Below, in pieces: positions 8,811 to 16,666 of a DNA stretch of 30,264 nt; position 1 is the stretch's first letter; the number at the start of each line of letters is the position of its first letter. The notes under the pieces are model-generated. The model ran no database searches, had not been told where the DNA came from, and saw only the letters and a list, made by a program, of their open reading frames with translations. The translations under genes were made by a program, and so were the position numbers. The stretch covers positions 1-30,264 of the forward strand of contig JACPUP010000062.1 of NCBI GenBank assembly GCA_016192205.1, written 5' to 3'. Origin of the DNA: Candidatus Kerfeldbacteria bacterium. GTDB taxonomy: Bacteria > Patescibacteriota > Patescibacteriia > SBBC01 > JACPUP01.

Positions 8811-8897
8811 TGAATGAACGAGCGCAAACCGAACTCTGGGGTCAGGGGCGCTCCGCCCAGATTCGTGATGCGCGATTCGTGATTCATGATTCATTGT
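8811..8897. repeat. AT-rich intergenic word repeat, family C
   Basis: The right part (8860-8896) reiterates GATTCGTGAT, GATTCGTGATTCATG and ATTCATT; the left part (8813-8830) has GATGATGAATGAACGA, a partial complement. Between them is a short GC hairpin, GGGCG-CTC-CGCCC. It lies between divergently transcribed genes, in the leader of the membrane operon. Confidence 0.5.
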
Positions 8898-8902
8898 TCT
8901 AA

Positions 8903-8911
8903 AGTGTACCA
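8903..8911 (-). promoter_or_regulatory. Extended -10 promoter candidate for the minus-strand membrane operon
   Basis: TGG-TACACT lies on the minus strand at 8911-8903, about 95 bases upstream of the ATG at 8802. If used, the transcript leader would contain the whole family C repeat. No clear -35 hexamer is visible. Confidence 0.35.
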
Positions 8912-9008
8912 GATCTTGCGCAAAGGCTGTGGGTTTGGTGGAGCCGCAGGAACGAGGATCGGGGAGCGAGTACGCGGAGTCAGACGAGATTCTCTTGCCT
9001 CTTTTTCC

Positions 9009-9037
9009 TTGAGAAAACCCTGGAAAAATGATATAGT
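9009..9037 (+). promoter_or_regulatory. Sigma-70-type promoter of the yebC-ruvC-glucan run
   Basis: TTGAGA at 9009-9014 and TATAGT at 9032-9037 are separated by exactly 17 bases. The predicted start is near 9044, giving a leader of about 35 bases ahead of the ATG at 9079. Confidence 0.8.
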
Positions 9038-9078
9038 GTGTTCTGCAACACGCCACGACAACACTCTCCGGTTTTTTT

Positions 9079-9810
9079 ATGTCCGGTCACTCGAAGTGGT
9101 CCACCATCAAACGACACAAGGGGGCCGCTGATGCCAGGCGGAGCTCGATGTTTACGAAACTCGGGCACGCCATTGCAATCGCTGCCCGCGCCGGCGCTGA
9201 CCCCGACACCAACGCCCGGCTGCGCCTGGCCATCGACCGAGCCCGCACCGAGAACATGACGAAGGAAACGATCGAACGTGCCATCCAGCGCGGCAGTGGG
9301 GGTGGCGACGGCGCGGCGCTTGAAGAAGTCACGTACGAAGCCTTCGCGCCGGGCGGCGTGGCCGTGTACGTGACCGCGCTCACCGACAACCGCAACCGAA
9401 CGACGGCCGATGTTCGGGCTGCACTCAACAGGTATGGGGGGAACCTCGCGTCGGCTGGCAGCGTGAGTTGGATGTTCGAACTCAAAGGTCGCCTCTACGT
9501 CGATCGGGCCCAGCTGCCTACCCTCCCCGAAGAACTCGAACTCGCGCTCATTGACGCCGGAGCCGATGACGTCGCGGCCAGCGCCGACGGAACCATCATT
9601 ACCTGCCCGCCAACGGCCCTTGAGGAACTCCGCCAATTCCTGACAGCGCGTGGCATTGCCCTGGCCGATGCCCAGCCCGAGTTCGTGCCGAAGAACGTCG
9701 TGTCGCCTCCGGCCGACGCGACGGCCAAGCTCAATCAGCTCGAGGCCGCCCTCGAGGCACTCGACGACGTCCAGCAGGTCGCAACCAATGCCAGCGATGA
9801 CACCACGTAG
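9079..9810 (+). CDS. yebC: YebC/PmpR-family protein (TACO1-like)
   Basis: A 243-residue protein of normal family length. The N-terminus MSGHSKWSTIKRHKGAADA is diagnostic, followed by FTKLGHAIAIAAR, ADPDTNARLRLAIDRAR and the conserved AFAPGGVAVYV and TDNRNRT segments. YebC proteins were described as transcription regulators; more recent work links the family to relief of ribosome stalling at proline-rich stretches, as for mitochondrial TACO1. It is cytoplasmic. The gene follows a strong promoter and is translationally linked to ruvC, whose start lies within its last 23 bases; the yebC-ruvC pairing is common in bacteria. Just upstream of the ATG is a T7 run, not a Shine-Dalgarno. Confidence 0.96.
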   Translation: MSGHSKWSTIKRHKGAADARRSSMFTKLGHAIAIAARAGADPDTNARLRLAIDRARTENMTKETIERAIQRGSGGGDGAALEEVTYEAFAPGGVAVYVTALTDNRNRTTADVRAALNRYGGNLASAGSVSWMFELKGRLYVDRAQLPTLPEELELALIDAGADDVAASADGTIITCPPTALEELRQFLTARGIALADAQPEFVPKNVVSPPADATAKLNQLEAALEALDDVQQVATNASDDTT

Positions 9811-10288
9811 AACCGTCATCCTTGGGCTCGACCCGGGTTTCGCACGGCTCGGCTACGCCCTGCTGCGGGCAGAGGGTGCGGCGGTGCGGCTCCAGACCTA
9901 CGGCACGTTCACCACGCCAGCGCAGGAACCGCCGGCCGGGCGGTACGCCCAGCTCGCCACCGCGCTCACCCGGCTGCTCCGTCGTACGAGGCCGGATCGC
10001 GTCGCCATCGAAAAGCTCTTCTTCTCCACGAATGTCCGAACGGCCATGGCGGTCAGTGAAGCGCGGGGGGTCCTCCTCCTCTGCTGCGCGCAGGCCGGCG
10101 TCCCGATCGTTGAGTTCACCCCCAACGAGGTGAAACGGTCCGTGACCGGCTCGGGCACGGCCGACAAGCGCGGCGTGCAAAAGATGGCGCAACGCATTCT
10201 CCAGCTCACGGAACCCATCCAGGACGATGATGCGGCCGACGCAGTCGCGATTGCCCTGACTGGCCTCCAGGTTCGGATACGCCAATGA
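9788..10288 (+). CDS. ruvC: Holliday junction resolvase RuvC
   Basis: RNase H-fold endonuclease that cuts four-way junctions in recombination. From the ATG at 9788 the protein has 166 residues. It shows the N-terminal GLDPGFARLGYA (catalytic Asp15), the second acidic residue in VAIEKLFF (Glu75), and the C-terminal acidic cluster DDDAADAVAIAL (Asp148, Asp151). Family length and order are normal. A second ATG at 9797 is possible; 9788 is preferred because a weak AGGT lies nine bases upstream. The gene overlaps yebC and its TGA overlaps the start of the GH15-like gene (ATGA). RuvA and RuvB do not follow, as they often do elsewhere; instead an alpha-glucan gene block begins. Confidence 0.93.
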   Translation: MPAMTPRRTVILGLDPGFARLGYALLRAEGAAVRLQTYGTFTTPAQEPPAGRYAQLATALTRLLRRTRPDRVAIEKLFFSTNVRTAMAVSEARGVLLLCCAQAGVPIVEFTPNEVKRSVTGSGTADKRGVQKMAQRILQLTEPIQDDDAADAVAIALTGLQVRIRQ

Positions 10289-11370
10289 GCGAAACCCAAC
10301 ACATCCAACGCGTCACCGCCGCCTCGCGCGAGGTTCTCACCGATGTCGCGCTCGAAAATGGTGCCATCATCGCGGCTAACACCGATAAACCGTACTATCC
10401 GCGGGAAGCCGACGACGAGCGCTACGTCTGGCCGCGGATTGGCGCGTTCGTCTGTGCAGCGGCCGACGTGCTCGGGCTGGCCATCCAAGAGCCGTTCTTC
10501 CGCTGGTTGGACGAGAAGCCTGAGGACTTCCGCAAAGAGCGGCTCCTCTATGTCCACTACGCCACGAACGGCCGCTTAGGCCCGGACGGGCACCGCTTCG
10601 CCCCTGATCAAATGGGCACGGTGCTCTGGGCCTTGAGCCGACACTTCCGCGGAGACGCCGACCGCGCCAAACCATTCACGGATCTCATTCACCGCCTGGC
10701 CGACGGGTTGGCCGCGGCGTGGAATGCGCATGCGTTCGTCCCGAACACCGTTGACGTCTGGGACGACCCGACGCGCCAAACCTCATCGCGCGTGGCGAAC
10801 ACGTTCACCTACTCCCTGGCGGCGTGTGCGCGTGGGCTCGAACTTGCCGACCACCTCTTCCCGACGCCGTCCTGGCGCTCGACCGCCCAGGCCATGCGCC
10901 AGCACATTGATGCCTCGTTCGATCGGGCCAGCGGCGTGTTCCTCCGCACGGCCGGCCGCGTCGCCGACCGCACCATGGACGCGTCGCTCCTGGGCCTGCT
11001 CTGGCCATTCGAGATGGTTGAACCGACGGACGAACGCTTCCGCATGACCGTTCAACGCCTGGAAGAGCGGCTCGTGTTCAATGGCGGCATCCACCGGTTC
11101 GAGTTCGATTACACCGACCACGAGGGAACGGCAGCCGAGGGCGGCGGCGCCTGGCCGGTCTTGAACTTCTGGCTCTCCATTGTCCTCCACCGCCTCGGCG
11201 AGCGCGAGCGTGCGCTGGCCTACTATCACTCGGTCCTGGAACGCGTCGACACCTACTTGCCCGAGCAGCTGTTTGAGGATTTTCGCGTGGGCGTCTACCC
11301 GTTCGCCTGGAGTCACGCGCTCTTCATCCTCGCCAGCCACGAGTTCGGTTTGCTCGAAAACGCCGCATGA
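10285..11370 (+). CDS. GH15-like glucoamylase / (alpha/alpha)6 glycoside hydrolase
   Basis: A 361-residue protein matching the catalytic (alpha/alpha)6 barrel of GH15 (glucoamylase, glucodextranase) without extra domains. Recognisable segments are DKPYYPREADDERYVWPRIG (substrate-binding Trp-Pro-Arg region), PDQMGTVLWAL, VDVWDDPTRQTSSRVANTF and, near the end, LPEQLFEDF followed by YPFAWSHALF, which corresponds to the C-terminal base and LTWS-type region. GH15 enzymes release glucose from the non-reducing ends of alpha-glucans. At the usual general-acid position (W-E-E) this protein has W-D-D (Asp160, Asp161), while the C-terminal Glu327 is kept. It has no signal peptide, so it would act in the cytoplasm on an internal glucan. 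It is linked by ATGA overlaps to ruvC and to the first glycogen synthase. Confidence 0.8.
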   Translation: MSETQHIQRVTAASREVLTDVALENGAIIAANTDKPYYPREADDERYVWPRIGAFVCAAADVLGLAIQEPFFRWLDEKPEDFRKERLLYVHYATNGRLGPDGHRFAPDQMGTVLWALSRHFRGDADRAKPFTDLIHRLADGLAAAWNAHAFVPNTVDVWDDPTRQTSSRVANTFTYSLAACARGLELADHLFPTPSWRSTAQAMRQHIDASFDRASGVFLRTAGRVADRTMDASLLGLLWPFEMVEPTDERFRMTVQRLEERLVFNGGIHRFEFDYTDHEGTAAEGGGAWPVLNFWLSIVLHRLGERERALAYYHSVLERVDTYLPEQLFEDFRVGVYPFAWSHALFILASHEFGLLENAA

Positions 11371-12821
11371 CGAACGCTCTGTCGGTGGTTAACGTCGCGT
11401 CAGAGCTCGCCCCACTCGCCAAGAGCGGGGGCTTGGGCGACGTGGCAGCCGCACTGCCGAAGCACATGCTCGACCTCGGCCAGAAGGTGACGAGCATCCT
11501 CCCAATGTACTCGTTCCTCCACCACCGACGGAAAGAGTTCGAGCGGATTGGCGACGTAGTCATCCGCATCGGCTACAAACGCTACCCGGCCGAATTCTAC
11601 CAGACGAGCCAGGGCGATCTTCCGGTTGCGCTCATCTGGAACGAGGAGCTGTTCAGTTGTAAAACGCTGTACGGCTGCGACAATGACAACCTCCGCTTCT
11701 ACTTCTTCAACTTGGCAACGCTGGCCCTGCTCGAGCTCAAAGACGTCAAACCCCACATCATCCACTGCCACGACTGGCAAGCCGGACTCATCCCGAACCT
11801 CCTCCGCTGCTACCACAGCCACGACGAGCGCTACGGCCGGACGGCCACCGTCTACACGATTCACAACCTCCAATTCCAAATGCAGGGCGGGTGGCGGGCC
11901 GTCCCCGAGGAAAAACGCGACGACGGTCGGGGCGAACCACCGAGCGACCTCTGGCGCATCCGGCGCTTGAACTTTGCGGCGCGCGCCATCCGGTACGCCA
12001 CGGTCATCAACGCCGTCTCGGAACGGTACGCCAAGGAGATCCTGACGCCGGACTTCGGCGAAGGCCTTGATCCCTTGCTCCGGCGGCGGCGGCGGGATGT
12101 CTACGGCATCATCAACGGCATCGACTACCAGGTCTTCAACCCAGCCTTCGACCACAACATTTGGTACCAGTACGATTGGCATTCGCTCGAAAAGAAGAAG
12201 AGGAACAAGCGCAAGCTCCAGCAGTTCGTCGGGTTGGAGGTGAAGCCTGATACGCCGGTCATCGGGCTGGTCCACCGGCTGACCGAGCAGAAGGGGTTCG
12301 ACCTCCTCAAGCTCCTCATCCCCTCGCTCCTCAAACTCCCGCTCCAAATCGTCATCGTCGGCACCGGCGGCAAAGACTACCTGAAGTTTTTTCAAGACGT
12401 CGCTAAAAAGTACCCGCGCCGCGTCGGCGTCTACTCGCCGTTCACCGAGGAGTTGGGAGCGAAGGTTTACGCCGGCTCTGATATGTTCCTGATGCCATCG
12501 CGGTTCGAACCGTGCGGCATTAGCCAGCTCATCAGCCTCCGGTACGGCTCCATCCCGATTGTCCACGAAACTGGCGGGCTCTCGGACACCATCTCGAACT
12601 TCAACCCCCGCACGATGAAGGGCAACGGGTTCGTCTTCTCCTCGTACACGCCCGAGGACTTGCTCATCGCCATCATCCGCGCGCTGGAAACGTTCAAGTA
12701 TGGCGCGGTCTGGAACGAGCTGACGGCCGAGGCGATGCGCCGCTCGTACTCCTGGGACCTGCCGTCGAAGAAGTACCTGCAACTCTACCGCAAGGCCCTC
12801 CGGCTCCGCCGCAACCACTGA
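11367..12821 (+). CDS. glgA: Glycogen synthase (GT5), first copy
   Basis: A 484-residue GT-B glycosyltransferase that would extend alpha-1,4-glucan chains from ADP- or UDP-glucose. The N-terminal donor-binding motif KSGGLGDV begins at Lys19, HCHDWQAG and VYTIHNLQFQ follow, IINGIDYQVFNP marks the domain junction, and the C-terminal domain carries MPSRFEPCGISQL (Glu381 in the catalytic E-x7-E region). These are the full set of GT5 hallmarks and the length is normal. An insertion rich in basic and acidic residues after the HNLQF motif (about residues 175-200) looks lineage-specific. Its start overlaps the GH15-like stop (ATGA) and its stop overlaps the first GH57 start (TGATG), so these genes are probably co-translated. 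A second, diverged copy lies at 16667. Confidence 0.93.
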   Translation: MTNALSVVNVASELAPLAKSGGLGDVAAALPKHMLDLGQKVTSILPMYSFLHHRRKEFERIGDVVIRIGYKRYPAEFYQTSQGDLPVALIWNEELFSCKTLYGCDNDNLRFYFFNLATLALLELKDVKPHIIHCHDWQAGLIPNLLRCYHSHDERYGRTATVYTIHNLQFQMQGGWRAVPEEKRDDGRGEPPSDLWRIRRLNFAARAIRYATVINAVSERYAKEILTPDFGEGLDPLLRRRRRDVYGIINGIDYQVFNPAFDHNIWYQYDWHSLEKKKRNKRKLQQFVGLEVKPDTPVIGLVHRLTEQKGFDLLKLLIPSLLKLPLQIVIVGTGGKDYLKFFQDVAKKYPRRVGVYSPFTEELGAKVYAGSDMFLMPSRFEPCGISQLISLRYGSIPIVHETGGLSDTISNFNPRTMKGNGFVFSSYTPEDLLIAIIRALETFKYGAVWNELTAEAMRRSYSWDLPSKKYLQLYRKALRLRRNH

Positions 12822-14044
12822 TGCGTATGCGCTGGATCAACGTCCTCCATGCCTATCAGCCGCCGGACTGGGATCCGGCCGTCATCCGGAAAGTCTCCCG
12901 CGAGTGCTACCGGCCCATGACGGATTTCCTCGTTGCCCACCCCACGGTGAAGGTCACGCTGAACCTGGCCGGGTCGCTCACCGAGCAACTCGTGGCGCTC
13001 GGCGAAGATCGCGTATTGCAGAACATCGCCACGCTCGTCGCCCGCGGCCAGGTCGAACTCATGACCATGCCGAAGTACCACCCGCTCATTCCGTTCGTGA
13101 GCCGCGACGAGCTCGAAGCGCAGTTGCTCGCGAACGCCGAAGTCAACCGGGCGCGCTTCGGCGACGCCTACCGACCGGCCGGCCTGTTCCCACCCGAGTT
13201 GGCCATCAACAACGACCTTGGTGCAACCGCCGAGGCGTTTGGCCTGCGCTGGATCGTCCTCGATGAACTCGCCTACAACGGCACGCTCGGCGCCATTGAC
13301 CCGCGCCGCGCCTGCGTCTGGAACGGCACGAACGTCCGCGTGGTCTTCCGGGACCGGCGCGTGTCAGACTTCTTCGCCTTCCGCGTCACCGCCGATGAGG
13401 TCCGTGGCTTCGCCAACATCGCCCAGCAACTCGGGGTCGAGACTGACACCATTCTTACAGCCATGGACTTTGAGAATCTCGGCCACCACCGGCCCGGCGC
13501 CGCTCCCGCCTGGCAGCGGCTCGCCACCCAGCCGGACGTCGAAACGCTGACCGTCTCCGAACACCTGGACTTCCCCGGCGACCGCGACGAGGTCACGCCC
13601 ATTGCCTCCAGTTGGTCGACGGACGACCATGACCTCGCGAAGGGGATTCCCTACCCGCTCTGGCAGCACCCGGACAACCCCGTGCACACAGCCATCCACG
13701 CGCTGGCCGACCGAACGCGCGAACTCGTCCTTGCCCACCGCGACCACCCTGGGTACACTGAAGCTCGTCACCGGCTTGATCGGGCTCAAGCCTCGGACGT
13801 CTACTGGTGGGCCTCGATGCGCCCCTGGTGGGATGCGCCCATTGTCCTTCGCGAATCCCGGGAATTCCTCCACGTGGTCGAACCGCTCTCGCTCACCGAC
13901 CGTGAGCTCACCGCCCTGTGGGAACGGGTCCGCCAACTCACCAATAAATGGGAACGGACCGGCCAGGCCAAGACCGCCCGCCAAGCCTACCTCGCTGATC
14001 ACCGTCCCGACGTCTTCTTCGCCGGGCAGCACATTGAACGGTGA
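12821..14044 (+). CDS. GH57 family alpha-glucan enzyme, first copy
   Basis: A 407-residue retaining GH57 enzyme. Motif 1 is LHAYQPPDWD at the N-terminus, KYHPLIPF corresponds to the H-P region, LFPPELAINND carries the expected nucleophile (Glu126), WIVLDELAYNG follows, and AMDFENLGHHRPG holds the expected general acid (Asp216) with the GHH signature. GH57 members are alpha-amylases, 4-alpha-glucanotransferases, branching enzymes or pullulanases; this one is shorter than typical GH57 branching enzymes, so hydrolase or transferase activity is equally possible. No signal peptide is seen. It is adjacent to a glycogen synthase by a TGATG overlap and to a paralogous GH57 gene across a repeat-filled gap, which points to internal glucan remodelling. 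Confidence 0.86.
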   Translation: MRMRWINVLHAYQPPDWDPAVIRKVSRECYRPMTDFLVAHPTVKVTLNLAGSLTEQLVALGEDRVLQNIATLVARGQVELMTMPKYHPLIPFVSRDELEAQLLANAEVNRARFGDAYRPAGLFPPELAINNDLGATAEAFGLRWIVLDELAYNGTLGAIDPRRACVWNGTNVRVVFRDRRVSDFFAFRVTADEVRGFANIAQQLGVETDTILTAMDFENLGHHRPGAAPAWQRLATQPDVETLTVSEHLDFPGDRDEVTPIASSWSTDDHDLAKGIPYPLWQHPDNPVHTAIHALADRTRELVLAHRDHPGYTEARHRLDRAQASDVYWWASMRPWWDAPIVLRESREFLHVVEPLSLTDRELTALWERVRQLTNKWERTGQAKTARQAYLADHRPDVFFAGQHIER

Positions 14045-14048
14045 GAAA

Positions 14049-14135
14049 GTGGAATATGGAAGCTGGAATATGGAATATCGAATCGCGCAGAACCATCCCT
14101 TCACTCCATATTCCATATTCGTTATTCCCTCATCC
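14049..14135. repeat. AT-rich inverted repeat, family A, copy 1
   Basis: Positions 14066-14078 pair perfectly with 14108-14120 around a 29-base loop. The left arm contains GAATATGGAATATCGAA at 14066-14082, identical to copies at 27318 and 30135. It begins five bases after the stop of the first GH57 gene and ends about 45 bases before the second. The remaining gap (14136-14180) is pyrimidine-rich with no Shine-Dalgarno. Confidence 0.85.
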
Positions 14136-14180
14136 GCTCTTAAAACCCCTCCCTCTCCACCTTCTCTAATCTGACCATCC

Positions 14181-15566
14181 ATGTACTGGGCGAACTTCCT
14201 CCACATCTACCAACCGCCAACGCAGAAGGCGTTCTGGATAAAAAAAATCGCCAACGAGAGCTACCGCGTCCTCATTCGCGGCCTCAAGGCGAACAGACGG
14301 GCGAAGATCACCCTCAATGTCAACGCCGGCTTGACCGAACTCTTCGCCCGCCACGGCGGCAGGGACATCATCACGGACCTGGCTGGCCTGGCCAAGCGCG
14401 GGCAGGTTGAGTTCACCGGCAGCGCCAAGTACCACCCTTTCCTGCCGCTCATTCCCGCAGGCGAGATCCAGCGTCAGATCGAACTCAACACCGCCACCAA
14501 TAAAAAGTTTTTTGGCACTGTCTACCAGCCCAAAGGGTTCTTCCCGCCCGAGATGGGCTACAGCCGCAAGGTCGCGGATGTCGCACGCAGCCTCGGCTTC
14601 ACCTGGATCGTGATCGACGAGCTGGCCCACACCGGCACAATGGACGACACCAGGTGGGACACGCTCTACACGCTGAAAGGCGCCGAGGACTTCGTGGTGT
14701 TCTTCCGCGACCGCAACACGAGCTTCCGCATCCTGTCAGCCGAGGTCGGCATCAGCATCTACTCAAAGGGGATGCTCATCAAGCTGTTGGGCGACCGGCT
14801 GCGGTCCGACGAGTACCTCCTGACCGCCATGGACGGCGAGACCTTTGGCCACCACCGGCCGGGCTTGGACTTGCTCCTGTTCGAACTCTACACCGTGCCC
14901 GAACTCAAACCCGTGACGCTGACCGAGCTCACCACCACCGTCGTGGAGCGCACGCCAGTCGAACCGCTTGATTCCTCCTGGGCGCTCATGAAAAAAGACC
15001 TGGAGCAGAAAACGCCATTTGCCCGCTGGAACGACGAGCAGAACGAGATCCACAAAATGCAGTGGCGACTGACCGCGCTGGCCATCGCGTCGGTCGCCAA
15101 ACTCGACCCCACGCACAAGGACTACCCGAACGTTCGCGCTGCGCTTGACCGCTCGCTCCACTCGGACCAGTACTGGTGGGCGTCGGCCAGCCCCTGGTGG
15201 TCGATCGAGATGATCGAGGCCGGCGCCAAAGAACTCCGCGACGTGGTCCAGGCCAACCCCACCGCTGACGGCGGACAGAAAGCCGAAGCCCAGCGGCTCT
15301 ACCAGGACATCGTGTTCACCGCGTTCGACTGGCAGCGGAGCGACAAAATACACGAGCTCGCCCGCGCCTCGGATGAAGACATCACCCAACGCATCACGAC
15401 CGAACTGCCGTTCATTCCGGTGGAGGAGTTCACCGGCATCGTGAAAAACCTCGAGCGGCAAATGCTCACCGCCGCGAAGAATAAAGAGTATGAGCGGGCC
15501 GCGCAGATCCGCGACCGCATTCGCGAGCTAGAAGAGAAGAAAGACCAGATTACGACCAAACACTAA
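14181..15566 (+). CDS. GH57 family alpha-glucan enzyme with C-terminal UVR motif
   Basis: A 461-residue paralogue of the preceding GH57 protein. LHIYQPPTQK opens the catalytic domain, KYHPFLPLIP is the H-P region, FFPPEMGYSRK carries the expected nucleophile (Glu124), and AMDGETFGHHRPG the expected acid (Asp218). The last 44 residues (about 418-461) form a charged helical hairpin, IVKNLERQMLTAAKNKEYER followed by AAQIRDRIRELEEKK, which is a good match to the UVR motif of UvrB, UvrC, ClpC and McsA. That motif mediates protein-protein contacts. A GH57-UVR fusion is not an architecture I know. The start follows a family A repeat and a pyrimidine-rich leader; the TAA overlaps the next start (TAATG). 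Confidence 0.86.
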   Translation: MYWANFLHIYQPPTQKAFWIKKIANESYRVLIRGLKANRRAKITLNVNAGLTELFARHGGRDIITDLAGLAKRGQVEFTGSAKYHPFLPLIPAGEIQRQIELNTATNKKFFGTVYQPKGFFPPEMGYSRKVADVARSLGFTWIVIDELAHTGTMDDTRWDTLYTLKGAEDFVVFFRDRNTSFRILSAEVGISIYSKGMLIKLLGDRLRSDEYLLTAMDGETFGHHRPGLDLLLFELYTVPELKPVTLTELTTTVVERTPVEPLDSSWALMKKDLEQKTPFARWNDEQNEIHKMQWRLTALAIASVAKLDPTHKDYPNVRAALDRSLHSDQYWWASASPWWSIEMIEAGAKELRDVVQANPTADGGQKAEAQRLYQDIVFTAFDWQRSDKIHELARASDEDITQRITTELPFIPVEEFTGIVKNLERQMLTAAKNKEYERAAQIRDRIRELEEKKDQITTKH

Positions 15567-16564
15567 TGCGGCTCCGAGACCTTCCGACGAACGCGGCTGA
15601 CCTGGCCCGGGCTGAACGGATGCGGGCGTCGGTCATCGCGCGCACGGGATTTACGAGCACCGACCGGATCCGGATCGGCCCACGCTACCTCATCGATCAA
15701 GGGCGGTTCGGCAAACAGACAGCCATCTTCAAGATGTGCATCTTCACGAAGTCGCGCCACCGCGAGACGTTCGAAAAATTCTCGCGCGAAGTCCTGTTCT
15801 TGAACTTCCTTCAGCACTCGTTGCGTCACCGCAGACTGGCTGCTGCCGTTCCGGCCGTCTACGACTCCGGACTCGGCACTCGGCCGTGGTACATCCGCGA
15901 GTACGTCACGGGCACGCCCCAGAATGTGCGCGGCGGTAACGTTCGTGTCCAGCCCTCATTCTACACCGAGGCAAATCGCGCCTGGCTTCTGTCCGTGCTC
16001 CGCGACCTCCAGAGCATCAAGGAGCGCGAGTTGCCTCGGGCGTTTCAGCCGTTTCTCTACCGCCCATTCACGATCGCGAAGATCCGCGGCTTCATGGATC
16101 CGCACGCCAGGCGTATTGATCGAACACTCAACCAACGCGGGGCGTACCAAAACATCGTCCGCGCGCTGCGGCGACGGAGTCGGACGTACGACCACGCGCC
16201 CCGCGTCTTCGGCCACCAGGAACTCTACGGGCCGCACATCCTCATCGACGGCTCGCGCCGCCGACTCATTGACTGGGAGAACATCGGTTGGAGCGTGCCG
16301 ACGAGTGATCCGGCTACGGTCTGGTTGCGCGCACACGACCGCCCAGCCTGGCAGCGCGCCTTCCACCGTTCGTTCGCCCGCACCTGGTCTACCTACCCCC
16401 GTTTCGAGGAGCTCTGGACGACCACCGTGTTCGTTCACGCGGTGTTCAACGTCATCAACCTCCGCTTCGCCAGCAACCGCGCCGACTTCATTGCTCTGGA
16501 ACGAGTGTCCGAGCGCATCGTCCGCGCGGTCCTGGCCGGAAAAAGAATCGTGAATAATGAATAG
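15566..16564 (+). CDS. APH/maltokinase-fold kinase-like protein, atypical catalytic loop
   Basis: A 332-residue protein with the aminoglycoside phosphotransferase fold by pattern. A candidate N-lobe lysine lies in QTAIFKMCIF, followed by EVLFLNFLQ; the hinge-like WYIREYVTG precedes the C-lobe, and GHQELYGPHILID plus RRLIDWENIGWS match the Brenner-type loop and the metal-binding Asp of APH proteins. Canonical HGD-x4-N is here HQE-x4-H: Glu219 stands in place of the catalytic Asp and His224 in place of Asn, whereas Asp236 of the DWE motif is kept. It may phosphorylate a sugar or maltose, given its place between GH57 and GlgA, or be a non-catalytic relative. Start overlaps the GH57 stop (TAATG). 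Its last codons and stop are formed by the left arm of an inverted repeat. Confidence 0.6.
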   Translation: MRLRDLPTNAADLARAERMRASVIARTGFTSTDRIRIGPRYLIDQGRFGKQTAIFKMCIFTKSRHRETFEKFSREVLFLNFLQHSLRHRRLAAAVPAVYDSGLGTRPWYIREYVTGTPQNVRGGNVRVQPSFYTEANRAWLLSVLRDLQSIKERELPRAFQPFLYRPFTIAKIRGFMDPHARRIDRTLNQRGAYQNIVRALRRRSRTYDHAPRVFGHQELYGPHILIDGSRRRLIDWENIGWSVPTSDPATVWLRAHDRPAWQRAFHRSFARTWSTYPRFEELWTTTVFVHAVFNVINLRFASNRADFIALERVSERIVRAVLAGKRIVNNE

Positions 16565-16660
16565 CGAATTCCAAATGACGGATATAGACCATTTGACTCG
16601 AAACTCGCAGTGTCACCCTCCATCCCTCGTTACTCCTTATTCTTTATTCTCGATTCTTCT
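16543..16660. repeat. AT-rich inverted repeat, GAATA-word variant
   Basis: Arms 16543-16565 and 16636-16658 are complementary at 19 of 23 positions around a 70-base loop. The words are GAATCGTGAATAATGAATAG on the left and their complement on the right. The left arm encodes the final residues and TAG stop of the kinase-like gene; the right arm ends eight bases before the ATG of the second glycogen synthase, with no Shine-Dalgarno between. Confidence 0.7.
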
Positions 16661-16666
16661 TTCCCG

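Noticed and set aside
9038..9051. GTGTT-CTGC-AACAC hairpin upstream of yebC
   Set aside because: The predicted transcription start falls inside the loop, so the RNA would not contain the full stem; probably chance.
14049..14135. Repeat elements as plain Rho-independent terminators
   Set aside because: Stems are AT-rich with long loops and no T-run, and one copy (20491-20597) lies between divergent promoters, where no terminator is needed.
16610..16666. GTG start at 16610 for the second glycogen synthase
   Set aside because: The 19 extra residues are encoded by repeat DNA and GlgA proteins begin with the MRVLFAAAE-type segment at 16667.
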